From Fontisubflavum oceani (GTDB lineage Bacteria; Pseudomonadota; Alphaproteobacteria; Rhodobacterales; Rhodobacteraceae): 64,000 nt of DNA. Each line of letters begins with the position of its first letter. The stretch's first letter is position 1. Positions 9,032 to 18,939 of the stretch are shown one piece after another. Position numbers and translations under genes: made by a program. Location of the stretch: positions 1,240,001 through 1,304,000 of the forward strand of contig NZ_CP129111.1 in the NCBI RefSeq assembly GCF_030407165.1, written 5' to 3'. Below the pieces are notes generated by a model. That model had not been told where the DNA came from and did no database searches. It saw only the letters and a program-made list of their open reading frames with translations.

Positions 9032-9360
9032 TCGTGCAGCTGGTCCAATGCCTGTCGGCGCCCCTCGGCCTTTTGTGCAAGCGTCAGCTTCTCAAGTCGT
9101 ACGGCTTGCTTGGCCGCAAGCTGCTGTAATAGACGCATACGGCGGCGATGATGCAGAGCTTGTAGGCCTGCGATCACGGCCCCGTCTTGCACCGTAGTAG
9201 GTCGAGATAGCATTTGTGCTTGTGCGTCGGCCATCGCGGCCAGTTCGGCTTCGATGATCTGGCACGCTTCCGTTGCCTCAGCCAACTCCTGGCACGCGCG
9301 ATCCGCCAACAGGCTCGCTATGCGCGAGAGTTTGACAAGCCTCTGATCTATCTTGCTCAT
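9019..9360 (-). CDS. Small coiled-coil protein, FliJ-like
   Basis: 113 aa, no signal or membrane segment, almost entirely helical with heptad-like patterns (RIASLLADRACQELAEATEA and LQQLAAKQAVRLEKLTLAQK). Length, charge and coiled-coil character resemble FliJ, the export chaperone/stalk that works with FliI, but sequence support is weak. It overlaps the end of flhB by 4 nt and is therefore the last gene of the fliL-flhB operon. It could instead be an unrelated coiled-coil protein of the locus. Confidence 0.6.
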   Translation of the reverse strand: MSKIDQRLVKLSRIASLLADRACQELAEATEACQIIEAELAAMADAQAQMLSRPTTVQDGAVIAGLQALHHRRRMRLLQQLAAKQAVRLEKLTLAQKAEGRRQALDQLHDQAS

Positions 9361-10449
9361 CTGGCGATCGCCGTTTTGGCTTTCTGTCGAATGGCGTCAG
9401 CAAAGCGGATGGCGGCGGCGACGGCCTTGAAATGATCGGGCTCAATAGCTGCGCCGATCTCGATGGTGGCGTGGAGCACGCGCGCGATCGGTGGGTCGTG
9501 AAAAATCGGTATGCCATGCTCGGAGGCTCGTTCGCGAATACGCGCGGCGATTTCGTCGACGCCTTTGGCGATACAAATTGGGACGGTGCCCCGCCCACGT
9601 TCCCATTTGAGCGCTACGGCATAGTGGGTCGGGTTCACGATCACCACGTCGGCCGTTGGCACATCTTGCAACATCTGGTTCATTGCCAGATCGACACCGC
9701 GTTGGCGGCGTTGTTGTTTCATATGAGGGTCGCCCTCGCTTTGCTTGGTTTCATCCATCACCTCTTGCCAGCTCATCCGGTTTTTGCGCTGATGCTCGGC
9801 CCATTGCCACAGATAGTCGACGCCTCCGACACATAATGAGATAAGAAAAACAAAGGCCAAGAACTCGATGATGAGTTGTCCGAGCGCTACCAAGACTTGG
9901 CCATCCGAGGCATAGATGGAGGTCAAAATCTTGTCAGATCGGGCCCAGAGAAAAACCGCCAAGAGGACAGAGTAGATAAACAGTTTCGCGCTCGATTTCG
10001 CGAATTCAAAGAGCCCATTGGCGCCAAATTTGTTTTTTGCGTTGGATATGAGTGAGATACGCGACAGCTTCCAGTTCGAGCTTGGATGGCGAGAAGAGTA
10101 TGGCGCGTTGTGCGAAAAGTGAGGCGATCAGCAGACCGGTCGGTACTGCGATCATCGTCAATAAGACCGTCATGGTTATGAAGATCATTCCGCCAGACAG
10201 ATTCGCGCCGCCCGGTGACAGTATCTGCACGGCAAGGGTGTCTGCTTGGCCGAAGGTAACTTTTGTCAGGTTGCCCAGATCGCTGCCAATTGTCTGCCCA
10301 AAGAGGGCCGCACCCAAAAGCATACCGCCATAGACGACCGCTGTGTTGAGATCTGCGGAGCGCACGATCTCTCCCTTTCGGCGCGCCTCTTCCAGTTTCT
10401 TCGGTGTCGGGTCATATGGCTTGTCGCCGGGGGGCTGATCGTCGTTCAT
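9357..10449 (-). CDS. flhB: Flagellar export switch protein FlhB, frameshifted
   Basis: FlhB is the inner-membrane export component that switches substrate specificity from rod/hook to filament. The N-terminal part begins with the conserved KPYDPTPKKLEEARRKGEI and holds the first membrane segments. The C-terminal part holds further segments, EVMDETKQSEGDPHMKQQRR and the autocleavage motif NPTH (9625-9636). The frame breaks at 10067-10074 (GCTTCCAG on the + strand). Removing one base gives a continuous SKLELKLSRISLISNAKNKF and about 363 aa, the family length. TAATG overlap with fliR upstream. Confidence 0.93.
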
Positions 10450-11225
10450 TATGGCACAACGAAGGGATCTGAAAGCGTTGCTTCAAAGGCGGCGAACCAC
10501 AGAGGGAGAATGAACGGCGCGGTGATCAGCAAGAGGAAAAGGCCGCCAAAGGTGATCGCGGGGGCGCCCACAAAAGCCACCATCAGCTGTGGCATGGCTT
10601 TGTTGATGACGCCAAGAGCCACATTGTAGAGCAGAGAGGCGATCAGAAACGGCGCAGCGAGCGAAAATGCCAGCGAAAATGTCGCGGCGACCCGTGCAAC
10701 GCCCCAAGCTGCGGCGTCACCGGTCAAGGGGAAAACACCTGCTGGCAAGATGCTATAAGATTGCAAGAACGTTTCAACCAAGTGGACATGTAGCCCTGAC
10801 ATCACCGCCAGCGTGAGTCCGGCCAACATGAGGAGATTGCTCATTGCCGGCTGCGCTTCTGGCAAGGCTCCGCCCATGATTTGCGAAAGCGAGGTGGCTT
10901 GGGCCGCGATGACACCCGCGATCTGCAGACCATGAACCACCAGCCGCAGCGCAATTCCGATTAAGAGGCCGGAGGTGGCTTCGGTGAGGTAAAATCGGGT
11001 AGGGGGCATCTCGCCAGGAGTCAAACCCAGCATATCGGCACTAAGGGCTGGCGCGATGATCATGGTAAAGGCCAATGCTGCGCCGAGTCGGACGCGGACT
11101 GGGATAAATGCTTCGCCGAAGGCAGGAAGTGCCAGGAATGCCGCGCCCACCCTGAGGAAGACAGCAGCCGCCAAAGCCAGCCACGTTTGCAATGCGGGAA
11201 ACAGATCTGCCAGGGCCGCGATCAT
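10449..11225 (-). CDS. fliR: Flagellar export gate protein FliR
   Basis: 258 aa with about six hydrophobic segments. FliR completes the FliP5-FliQ4-FliR1 export gate in the inner membrane. The N-terminal block FLRVGAAFLALPAFGEAFIP and the sequence ATSLSQIMGGALPEAQPAMS fit the family. It is coupled at both ends: ATGA overlap with flhA and TAATG overlap with flhB. The order flhA-fliR-flhB is common in alphaproteobacteria. Confidence 0.95.
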   Translation of the reverse strand: MIAALADLFPALQTWLALAAAVFLRVGAAFLALPAFGEAFIPVRVRLGAALAFTMIIAPALSADMLGLTPGEMPPTRFYLTEATSGLLIGIALRLVVHGLQIAGVIAAQATSLSQIMGGALPEAQPAMSNLLMLAGLTLAVMSGLHVHLVETFLQSYSILPAGVFPLTGDAAAWGVARVAATFSLAFSLAAPFLIASLLYNVALGVINKAMPQLMVAFVGAPAITFGGLFLLLITAPFILPLWFAAFEATLSDPFVVP

Positions 11226-13306
11226 GGCGCGGCCAGCCCAACCAAAGCCGGCTTTCCATCAAGGCCGATCTCTTCGAACGACAGCACAGGGTTGGTGATG
11301 CCACGCGCCGTTAGAACAGTTCGAACAAATCGCCGTCTTAGGGCAGACGTAACCACGGCGGCATAGGTTCCATTCTCACTTGCACTGGTGACCTTGTCGC
11401 CAATGCTTTTGGCGAGGTTGTTAAAAGTCTCCGGTGGCAACGCGATCTCTGGCAGCCCTGCTTCGCCCGGCATCTGGTGTTGTTGGAACACATCCTCCCA
11501 CTGACCTGCCAGTTGGATTAGTGGGAGGCTGCCATCGGGACGACGCAACTCGGCAATCAGCTGGAAGCCGAGGCGTTGGCGGACATGTTCACAGATTAGA
11601 TCAGGTTGTGGCGTTGCGGGGCGGATCTCGGCGATCGCTTCCAAGATGAGCGGCAGATTGCGGATTGAGACTTGTTCGGCCAGCAGCAGCCGCAGAACTG
11701 CATGCAGAAGATCCAACGGAACTTTGTCCGGGATCAACTCTTCCAGCAGACGCCGGTTTTCTTCTGCACGCGCAGAATCGCTTAAGGTTACGAAAGCATC
11801 GAGCTGTCGCTGGAGGGCTTTGAAACTTAAGAGGCGTGAGAGGTTGCGCTTGAGAACTTCCAGCAGGTGCGTGGCCAAGACCTCAGAGGGTGCCACTGTG
11901 GTGAGGCCCAAGAGCGCGACTTGCTCCCGATCAGCGGTTGAGACCCAACGGGCCGGTGCGCCGTAGACCGGTTCGTCAACATCCTGGCCGGGAGGCAGGG
12001 TTGCGTCGCCTTCGCCTTTCAGAACGAGGATGCCGTTTGTGTCCAGCCAGTCAGTCGCGTGTTCGACGCCTTGTATGCGAATCGCATAGGTGCCTGGCGA
12101 TAGGTCGACTCGATCCGTCAGCCGCATCTCAGGCAAGATCACGCCGAAGTTGCGCGCCACGTGATCTCGCATATTGCGAATACGCGCATCTAGCCCGGTC
12201 GCAGGATCAAGTGCGAGGCTAACCAGATCGGGTGCAAATTCGACATGGATTTCATCAAGGTCGAGCACATCTCCGATCTTCTCTTCTGCCGGAGCCTCTG
12301 TTGCTTTGTCGCCTTGAGATGGTTCGGCCTGAGAGGCGCGCCGCATTGCCGAGAATTTCAACGCCGCTGCGGTCCCGAGGGCCGCGGCGCCGATCAGAAA
12401 CGGCAGGAAAGGTAGCCCCGGGACCAGGGCGAACACCGCCATCAAGACCGCCACGGTGGCGAGCGCCGATGGGTGTTTGCCCAGTTGGCCAACCAAAGCG
12501 CTATCGGTCGCGCCCGTTGCACCGCCGCGGGCCAAAAGCAATGCCGATGCGATGGCAATAATCACAGCTGGAATTTGAGAAACCAGCCCGTCGCCGACCG
12601 TCAGGATTGAATAGGTCTCAAATGCCTGACCAAGCGGCATGTCGTGGATCACGGTGCCAATGATCAGGCCCATAACCAGATTGAGAAGGGTGATCAGTAG
12701 GCCTGCAATCGCGTCACCTTTGACGAATTTGGAGGCACCATCGAGAGATCCAAAGAAAGTTGTTTCAGCCTGCTCACGTTCGCGGCGCTCTTTGGCCTCT
12801 GTGTGATCGATGGCGCCGGCAGACATATCTGCATCAATGGCCAGCTGCTTACCCGGCATGCCATCCAAGGCGAAACGCGCGCCCACCTCAGCCATCCTGG
12901 CGGCACCTTTATTGATGACGATGAAATTCACGATCAACAAAACGCCAAAGATCACCAGGCCCATGACGACGCTTCCGCCCATCACGAACATCGCAAAGCC
13001 TTCGATCACGCCGCCTGCTGCGGATGTGCCGGTATGGCCTTCGCCAATGATCAACTTCGTCGATGACACATTGAGCGACAGGCGCAGCATCAAAGAGGCC
13101 AAGAGGATCGTCGGAAACGAGGAAAAATCGAGCGGACGCTCGACGAAAAGGGTGACTGTGAAGATCAAGATCGCCAGCCCGAAAGACGCGGCGAGTCCGA
13201 TGTCCAAAATCCAGGATGGGACGGGCAAGATCATCATCACGATGACCGCCATAAGGGCCAGCGCGAGCAGGATTGTCGGCTGAAAAATGGTCCGCAGCGT
13301 TGCCAT
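11222..13306 (-). CDS. flhA: Flagellar export apparatus protein FlhA
   Basis: 694 aa, full length. FlhA forms the nonameric export ring: an N-terminal membrane domain (about eight segments in residues 1-310) and a large cytoplasmic domain that receives chaperone-substrate complexes. The conserved FHIPEP region includes LRLSLNVSSTKLI and VVINKGAARMAEVGARFALD followed by MPGKQLAIDADMSAGAID. The ATG at 13306 has GGAGG 7 nt upstream and overlaps the stop of the preceding transglycosylase gene (TAATG). A longer reading from 13567 would run deep into that gene and is rejected. Confidence 0.97.
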   Translation of the reverse strand: MATLRTIFQPTILLALALMAVIVMMILPVPSWILDIGLAASFGLAILIFTVTLFVERPLDFSSFPTILLASLMLRLSLNVSSTKLIIGEGHTGTSAAGGVIEGFAMFVMGGSVVMGLVIFGVLLIVNFIVINKGAARMAEVGARFALDGMPGKQLAIDADMSAGAIDHTEAKERREREQAETTFFGSLDGASKFVKGDAIAGLLITLLNLVMGLIIGTVIHDMPLGQAFETYSILTVGDGLVSQIPAVIIAIASALLLARGGATGATDSALVGQLGKHPSALATVAVLMAVFALVPGLPFLPFLIGAAALGTAAALKFSAMRRASQAEPSQGDKATEAPAEEKIGDVLDLDEIHVEFAPDLVSLALDPATGLDARIRNMRDHVARNFGVILPEMRLTDRVDLSPGTYAIRIQGVEHATDWLDTNGILVLKGEGDATLPPGQDVDEPVYGAPARWVSTADREQVALLGLTTVAPSEVLATHLLEVLKRNLSRLLSFKALQRQLDAFVTLSDSARAEENRRLLEELIPDKVPLDLLHAVLRLLLAEQVSIRNLPLILEAIAEIRPATPQPDLICEHVRQRLGFQLIAELRRPDGSLPLIQLAGQWEDVFQQHQMPGEAGLPEIALPPETFNNLAKSIGDKVTSASENGTYAAVVTSALRRRFVRTVLTARGITNPVLSFEEIGLDGKPALVGLAAP

Positions 13307-14049
13307 TACATAGCCTCCAGAAGCAGCCCGGCGCGCTGCGTAATCTGGGGCATGAGTGACCCAAGACCGGTCGACGGCAGGTTGTTTGAGCGCAGAAGTG
13401 GGAAGCTGTTTTCCCGGACAGATTCGTTCAGTCTTCGAGAGGGCGGCACGTCGCTCCGCGCGTCTTGACCTGAGGCTAAGGCGGCGTAGTGGCGGCGATA
13501 GGTTGTTAGATAGCGCCTGGCATGACGGTCCGTGCGCGAATGATATGCCCCTGCAGCGGCTTCCCAACTGCCAAACTCACCGTGGAGTTCAGCCAAGAAC
13601 CGCGCCGCATATCTTGCATTGGTCAGCGGGTCGAGCATCATCTCGATTGAGGCGAACTCTGTGCCGTGCCAGTGATAATTGATCTGGAAACAACCGACAT
13701 CAAAGTTGCGCGCGCCGTCTGCGTGACGCGCTAGGATAAAGGTTTGGGCCTCGTCACGGCTTTCAAACCAAATGCCTTGGCCTTCGATGTTGACGGTCCA
13801 AGGCCATGGAGAAACCTGTCCGTTTCGTGTGCGCCCTGTCTCGGTTCGTGAGATCGCCATCAACACGGTGATCGGGACTGCTGTTTCAACCGCCGATTGT
13901 CGAGCGGCTGAATCGCATTGGTCAGAGCCGACGACTGTGGCGGTTGAAGCATTCGACGTGGGAGATACGAAAATCAAAACCTGAACGGCCATCACCGCAA
14001 CAATAGGCAAATGACATGTGCGGTTTCCCCGCGAAGGAATGAGACTCAT
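13306..14049 (-). CDS. Lytic transglycosylase, SLT domain, flagellar-associated
   Basis: 247 aa with an N-terminal export signal (hydrophobic LPIVAVMAVQVLIFVSPT) and an SLT-type muramidase fold. The catalytic glutamate is likely in MAISRTETGR; the motif DVGCFQINYHWHG and the AAAGAYHSRTDRHARRYL segment follow the usual order. It probably opens peptidoglycan for rod growth, replacing the missing FlgJ muramidase domain, an inference from its place between motA and flhA. ATG 14049 fits the signal peptide better than a TTG eight codons upstream. It overlaps flhA by 1 nt. Confidence 0.82.
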   Translation of the reverse strand: MSLIPSRGNRTCHLPIVAVMAVQVLIFVSPTSNASTATVVGSDQCDSAARQSAVETAVPITVLMAISRTETGRTRNGQVSPWPWTVNIEGQGIWFESRDEAQTFILARHADGARNFDVGCFQINYHWHGTEFASIEMMLDPLTNARYAARFLAELHGEFGSWEAAAGAYHSRTDRHARRYLTTYRRHYAALASGQDARSDVPPSRRLNESVRENSFPLLRSNNLPSTGLGSLMPQITQRAGLLLEAM

Positions 14050-14118
14050 TCTGAGGGCTCGCAATTCTTGCAAGGCTGTCGATGGAGACCAGGTTAGGTC
14101 GAACAGTTTACCAATCCG

Positions 14119-16265
14119 TTAGTCAGCCGGGGAAAGCGTGGGGGTGGTCAAGGTGGCCCCCACTAACGCACGGATGGCGGCGCTGTCGGCAACGGTTTCT
14201 TGGATCGCGCGTAGATCGTCAGGGTCGGCGCTCGTCGAAGGCGAGTCTTCTATAGCCACGATCTGCTCTGCAAACACGGCGTGTGGGCCGGTCGATGTCT
14301 GCGCCAGAGATTGCCAATCGCCGCGCTGCCAAAGGGATAAAACTTCGCCCTGTTCTGGATCAGAGTTGTCGGGCGCGTCGACCACCCATGCTTCGATCGG
14401 TTGACCTCTAGGCGCAATCCGGAAGGCCAGCTCCTGCAATCCGTCTCGGAGAAATCGTCCGGCAATCTCGCGGCGCAGTTGCATTGTATTGGCGGGCGGT
14501 GCCACCGATCAGCGCGTGCCGCCGCCAAAATCATCAGTGACGCATCGTCGTTGCGCCGGAGAAAGCTCGCAAATAGGTCCGTTAAGACACTTTGCTCAAG
14601 GGTGGAGTCGTTTGTTTGATCAAGGAGGTCCAACGCCCGGCCCAACCGAGCGGCCCTGGCGTTTGCCAAGATCATCTCGTGCCACAACCCGCCTTGCTCC
14701 GGCAGGTGAGAGGCTTCGCGCAAAAGAGCGTCTGCGGCGATAAGCTGTTCGACCGGAACGACGCGGTCTTCATCTCGGTGCACACGGAGATAGTGGAGCA
14801 TGGCGTCGGGTATCGAGCTGCTTTCGCGGTGCATCGCGTCTTCAAGACTGGCGATTGCGTGATCGGGAGCGGCGGGTTGACCCAGATCCATATCCAACAA
14901 GAGCTGCCGACTGTCTGTTAGTCGACCACCACGCGCAACGACGTTGCGAACGTCTTGTGCCGTGTCAATTTCGCCGTCATCTTGCAAGTGGCGTGCCAGT
15001 TCGGGGCCAAGAATGTCCCGGAGCTCGGGTGGCAAACGCGTGAAAGCCTGAAAGACGGGTCCAAGCGTTTCTGTGCTTAGCGGTGTGGTGTTCGGATCAT
15101 CCAGATAGCGCCACAACAACTCCATTCCGTTGCAGGCTGCCATCGTTTCGATTGGCGAAAAGGCTGACCCAGGCTCCTCATTCAGGTACCGGGCAATTGC
15201 CAACTCCGTTTCCGGTGCTGATGGCAGTTGGTGCAACCAAAACATCGCTTCGGCACCAAAGCCATAGTAGATGTAAAAACGCGCCAAATCGATGACAGCG
15301 TCTGGGATGAGTTGATCGCGATCATCATAGATCTGTGCGCGGAGCCAGCCGATCTCTTGCTCAAATCCCAGGCCGTTAGACCAAGTCGAAATCGCCAACT
15401 CGGTTTCTGGATCACAAGATAGCGGAGGTTGGGCAGATATAGCTGCGCCCAATCCTTGACGGATTGTGTCAAATGCCGTTTCAGCCCTGAGCGCGATACC
15501 AGGCGTTGCCGGGCCGGGGTCGGTGGTGCTGATCGCCGGAGGCATGAACGCCTCTTCGAGATTTGATGCGTTTACCCGGCCCGAGACAGCCTGCTCAACT
15601 GTCGTCGATTGAAGCGGGTCTCCGGCTGACAAGGGTTGTCCCGGCGCTGCTTCGAGTAGGCCGGTGGCGAGGGCGCGGGCCATTTGCTCAGCGAGGTGAT
15701 CTGCGGCGTTATTAAGCGCTGCACCATCTATCTCCGGCTGGGCTGTTGCGGCAGGTGGCGGCAACTCTTCGGTACTCAAGCTCAACTGTGGCCCGTCAAA
15801 GGGGTTCGGAAGACCGACCGGCTCGGCGGTCCTCCGCGGAATTGGGCGCTGGACATCTATAGTCGGCCGCAATGTCGGTCGTACCGTTAGGAGGTTTGAC
15901 CTTGTGTTCATGGTGTCGCTGTCCGCGATATCGATAACGAGAAATCGGTCTCGGAAGCGAAACAGACGAACCTCGCAATCACAGGCGAGGGTTAGCTCAA
16001 GCCCATCCGATTGACCGATATCGACCAGACGGTTCCGAGGGATGCGCGTAAAGACGTCGCTTAGGTCATAGTTTTGAATCGGAGGGGCAAAGGTCAACTT
16101 GTGACGTCGATCTTGTTGCTCGTGTACCCAGCTTCGCTCTGCACCTATTGGAACGACCAAGCGAGTAAAATCATCATGTTCACCGGAGCGGATCACGACC
16201 ACTTGACCTATCGCATGATTTGGCAGCAGCCAAAGCAGCGCAATGATCAGCGCGAAACGAGTCAT
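14119..16265 (-). CDS. Large periplasmic protein of the motA operon, frameshifted
   Basis: About 715 aa once the frame is restored. It has a signal peptide (MTRFALIIALLWLLPNHAIG), an N-terminal domain reminiscent of AMIN modules (FTRLVVPIGAERSW and FRDRFLVIDIADS), a proline-rich linker and a long helical, repeat-like C-terminal half (for example LARHLQDDGEIDTAQDVRN). I do not recognise a named family. Rhizobial MotC is also a periplasmic protein encoded with motor genes, so a stator-accessory role is possible but unproven. The frame breaks near 14495-14515 by loss of one base; the last 129 aa are in the other frame. It overlaps motA by 4 nt. Confidence 0.75.
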
Positions 16266-17133
16266 GCCGCCGCCGGGTTTTTCAGAGATTTTAGCGATTT
16301 TTCAAGATCGTTGAACGCCGGCCGGATGTGGGTTGGCGTGTTCTGGCGCCCCACCTCGATGCAGATATTGGTGGCATGGTTGAACAGATTGGCGACCAAG
16401 ACTTCCCGTATCAGAGCATAGAAATGATGATCTTCTTCAACAACCGTCTTCAACCGCGTCGCAAACGGCCCCACAAATCCATAGGATAAGAATACCCCCA
16501 GAAAGGTCCCGACCAGGGCGCCACCGATCATTCCGCCGAGGATTTGCGGCGGCTGATCAATCGAGCTCATTGTTTTGATCACGCCCAATACCGCAGCGAC
16601 GATGCCCAGTGCAGGAAGCGCGTCAGCTACGGTTTGCATCGCATGGGCAGGATGCATCGCGTGTTGCAGTCTGTTCTCAAGCCGCTTTTCCAAAACTTCT
16701 TCGACCTGGTGCGGGTCGTCATAGTTCATGGACGCCGATCGCAGCGTATCGCAGATCAAATCGGTGGCTTCTTGATCGGCTAGAATGCGTGGATAGCGAC
16801 CAAAAATCTCCGACGCATCGGGAGCTTCGATATGTTCCTCTAGAGCGACTGTGTTCTGACGGCCCAGGCGGATCAATTCAAAAAGGAGGCACAAAAGCTC
16901 CCGATAATCATCAGATCGCCAATGCGGCCCCCTGAAGACCTTAGAGATATCTTTCAGGGCGTGTTTCGCGCCGGAGCCATTGTTCGCGATGATGAGGCGC
17001 CAACGGCCGCTCCACCAATCATCGTCAACTCATAAGGGAGCGACTGCAATATGACGGAGATTTTGCCACCCGCCGCCATATAGCCACCGAACACAGTCAC
17101 AAACACGATGAGAATACCGATCAAACCAATCAT
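16262..17133 (-). CDS. motA: Flagellar motor stator protein MotA, frameshifted
   Basis: About 290 aa when joined. MotA forms the ion-conducting stator with MotB. The start MIGLIGILIVFVTVFGGYMA and the block LPYELTMIGGAAVGA read from ATG 17133. After about 16995-17000 the frame moves, and the rest (from LIIANNGSG) includes EEHIEAPDAS, ADALPALGIVAAVLGVIKTM and GALVGTFLGVFLSYGFVGP, all classic MotA. One C appears to be missing in a GCC-CTC context. motB is not adjacent; it lies about 11 kb away at 27.9 kb. It overlaps the following periplasmic gene (ATGA). Confidence 0.93.
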
Positions 17134-17181
17134 GCAGTGCGCCTCATGTGATAGGGTCTTCTCCGTTTTCGGGGAGAAGGT

Positions 17182-17802
17182 TTAATTTTCCGTGGGCACC
17201 GGCTCCGAAAAACGGGGCGCAGTGGCGTTTCGCGTCGCAAGGAGAACGGAGATCGAATAAGCGGTCTCTGGCGGTAACTCAGCCAGTATTGCGGCACCAG
17301 CCTCAGGGCGCATTCGCGACAGAAAGCCCGCAGCGAAGCTGACGTCCATTTGCTCGAAGAGCGGGGCAGCGCTTTCGGGATCCATGGTCTCATACAACTG
17401 CGTAAGCTGCTGCAGATCTGTTTCTGCTGCGCTGTCCGACATAGCAAGAAGTGCCTGCAATCGTGCTTCGGTCTCTTCCAGGGCCGCCAGCCGATCCTCG
17501 ATGAGGGCGCGTGCCGCGATCACGGCCTGCTCGCGCCCGTCAAGCTCTGCCTCGCGCGCGTCGAGAAATTCAGCTCGTTCCCGGATCATGGTTAACGCCT
17601 CCTCGACGGGGGCCGTCATCGGGCAGTTCATCTCGGCATCTACGATGGCAATCGGCGAGGCACCTGAATCCAGTGTCGACGCCCATGCCACTTCCAGCGT
17701 TCCAAGACGCAGAACACCTGACAGCCCGAATGCGCCGCAGAGTACGAGCAGTAGGCTTCGCCGTCGCCAACGCTTCTCGCGTCTCGTTTTTCGAACACTC
17801 AT
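17182..17802 (-). CDS. MotE-like periplasmic coiled-coil protein with MgtE-N-like module
   Basis: 206 aa. A basic N-terminus and one membrane or signal segment (SLLLVLCGAFGLSGVLRLG) are followed by a coiled coil (about residues 80-145, rich in E, A and R) and a C-terminal MgtE-N-like repeat (YETMDPESAAPLFEQMD, then GFLSRMRPEAGAAILAELPP). This layout matches alphaproteobacterial MotE proteins, reported in rhizobia as periplasmic chaperones for MotC. ATG 17802 overlaps the preceding gene by 4 nt (ATGA). The large periplasmic gene after motA would be a candidate partner. Confidence 0.72.
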   Translation of the reverse strand: MSVRKTRREKRWRRRSLLLVLCGAFGLSGVLRLGTLEVAWASTLDSGASPIAIVDAEMNCPMTAPVEEALTMIRERAEFLDAREAELDGREQAVIAARALIEDRLAALEETEARLQALLAMSDSAAETDLQQLTQLYETMDPESAAPLFEQMDVSFAAGFLSRMRPEAGAAILAELPPETAYSISVLLATRNATAPRFSEPVPTEN

Positions 17803-18317
17803 TGCTGAGCTTCCGCTATTTCTGCGTCGACATGGCAAAGAGTCGGGTGTTCTTGTGTGTCTTGCTCCGTCAGCTGCGGGGCCGGCGTGCTAAAGAGCGG
17901 TGTTGGAATTGCCGCCGACTGAGAAGAGTCTTGGGTCTCGTCATCTGCCAGATCTAGATCATCTATCTCGGTTGTGATTGTGTCATCGCCGCGCAACGCG
18001 GGTCCTGGTGCCAGGACCGGATCGGCGAAATCATGACAGGCGGCGATCATCGTCTCCAGATTATCGGCGATGCCGCGAGCTTGATGCGTCAAACTCTCCA
18101 GGCGAGCCGCGGCAACATCGGAGTCGGACTTAGTGGCCTCAAGGACTCTGTTCATGTCGTCGACTTGCGCCGACAGAACAGCGATCGCACCGCCGAGACC
18201 CTTATCAATACTGTTTAGATTGCTCACGCGTCGGGAGAGCACAAAACAATAAACCGCCGCGCCGAGCGCAGCCGCCACCATCAACATATCCGCCAAAAAA
18301 GTCAGAGCCATATCCAT
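17799..18317 (-). CDS. Single-pass membrane protein of flagellar operon (possibly PflI/DUF6468-like)
   Basis: 172 aa: one N-terminal membrane segment (about 5-28, FLADMLMVAAALGAAVYCFV), a short coiled coil (AVLSAQVDDMNRVLEATKSD and onward) and an acidic, proline-containing tail. Gene position between fliL and motE and the layout recall DUF6468 proteins such as the Caulobacter polar flagellar positioning protein PflI, but I cannot confirm homology by eye. TGATG overlap with fliL and ATGA overlap with the motE-like gene show it is translated as part of the operon. Confidence 0.62.
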   Translation of the reverse strand: MDMALTFLADMLMVAAALGAAVYCFVLSRRVSNLNSIDKGLGGAIAVLSAQVDDMNRVLEATKSDSDVAAARLESLTHQARGIADNLETMIAACHDFADPVLAPGPALRGDDTITTEIDDLDLADDETQDSSQSAAIPTPLFSTPAPQLTEQDTQEHPTLCHVDAEIAEAQQ

Positions 18318-18814
18318 CAGTTCACCACAAATTGCGTTATCAGAAGATCACGGACGCGGCCCTCGCCGGTGACGATTTGCACGCGGCGCAGCATCTGGGC
18401 CCGTAATCGAAGCAAGCTGGTCGGCTCGCTCAGTTCGTCAATCTCCACGACGCGGAGATAACTGTTCAGCACGTCAAGAACCCGAGGGGACAGGGTCATA
18501 ACCTCATCGGCATAGGCCGGATCCACCTCAAGCTGTGCCGTGACGATCAGATGCTGACCGGATGATTCTGAACCTAAAGAAACGATGAGCGTCTCCAATG
18601 GAACGAACGCGACCGGCACATATTCCGCGGGCCGCATAGCCGGCTGATCGTCTTCCTCAGCTTGGGTGAACATTGCGGCCAGCGGTCCATTGGTCACGGC
18701 CCAATACCCGCCGCCCCCGGCGGCGGCGGCCAAAATCAGCCCAATCAGGAACGGAATCATCAGGCCGCGTTTCTTTCGGGCCAAGGTTGAATCTGGGTCA
18801 GCTAACACGGCCAT
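18317..18814 (-). CDS. fliL: Flagellar basal body-associated protein FliL
   Basis: 165 aa, typical FliL: cytoplasmic basic start, one membrane segment (about 19-42, MIPFLIGLILAAAAGGGGYW), then a periplasmic domain with YVPVAFVPLETLIVSLGS and the C-terminal RVRDLLITQFVVN. FliL stabilises and surrounds the stator. It is the first gene of the ten-gene minus-strand operon that ends with flhB and the FliJ-like gene, and is divergent from fliF. Confidence 0.93.
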   Translation of the reverse strand: MAVLADPDSTLARKKRGLMIPFLIGLILAAAAGGGGYWAVTNGPLAAMFTQAEEDDQPAMRPAEYVPVAFVPLETLIVSLGSESSGQHLIVTAQLEVDPAYADEVMTLSPRVLDVLNSYLRVVEIDELSEPTSLLRLRAQMLRRVQIVTGEGRVRDLLITQFVVN

Positions 18815-18864
18815 TCTGTCCGTCTCCTACAGATTTGATCTCCGTTTGTTCTAGCTCGCCTGCA

Positions 18865-18879
18865 CTAACCGAATGTTAA
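18865..18879. promoter_or_regulatory. Candidate CtrA-type binding site in fliL/fliF divergent region
   Basis: The sequence CTAA-N7-TTAA differs by one base from the alphaproteobacterial CtrA consensus TTAA-N7-TTAA. It lies in the 125-bp gap between the divergent fliL and fliF starts, about 60 bp from fliF and 51 bp from fliL. CtrA controls flagellar genes in Rhodobacterales, so the position is sensible; a single near-match can occur by chance. Confidence 0.35.
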
Positions 18880-18939
18880 TCGCCGCAAGCCTATTACCCA
18901 GATCGAACGGGCCAGAATGGCGCAATGATGAGGTGACAG

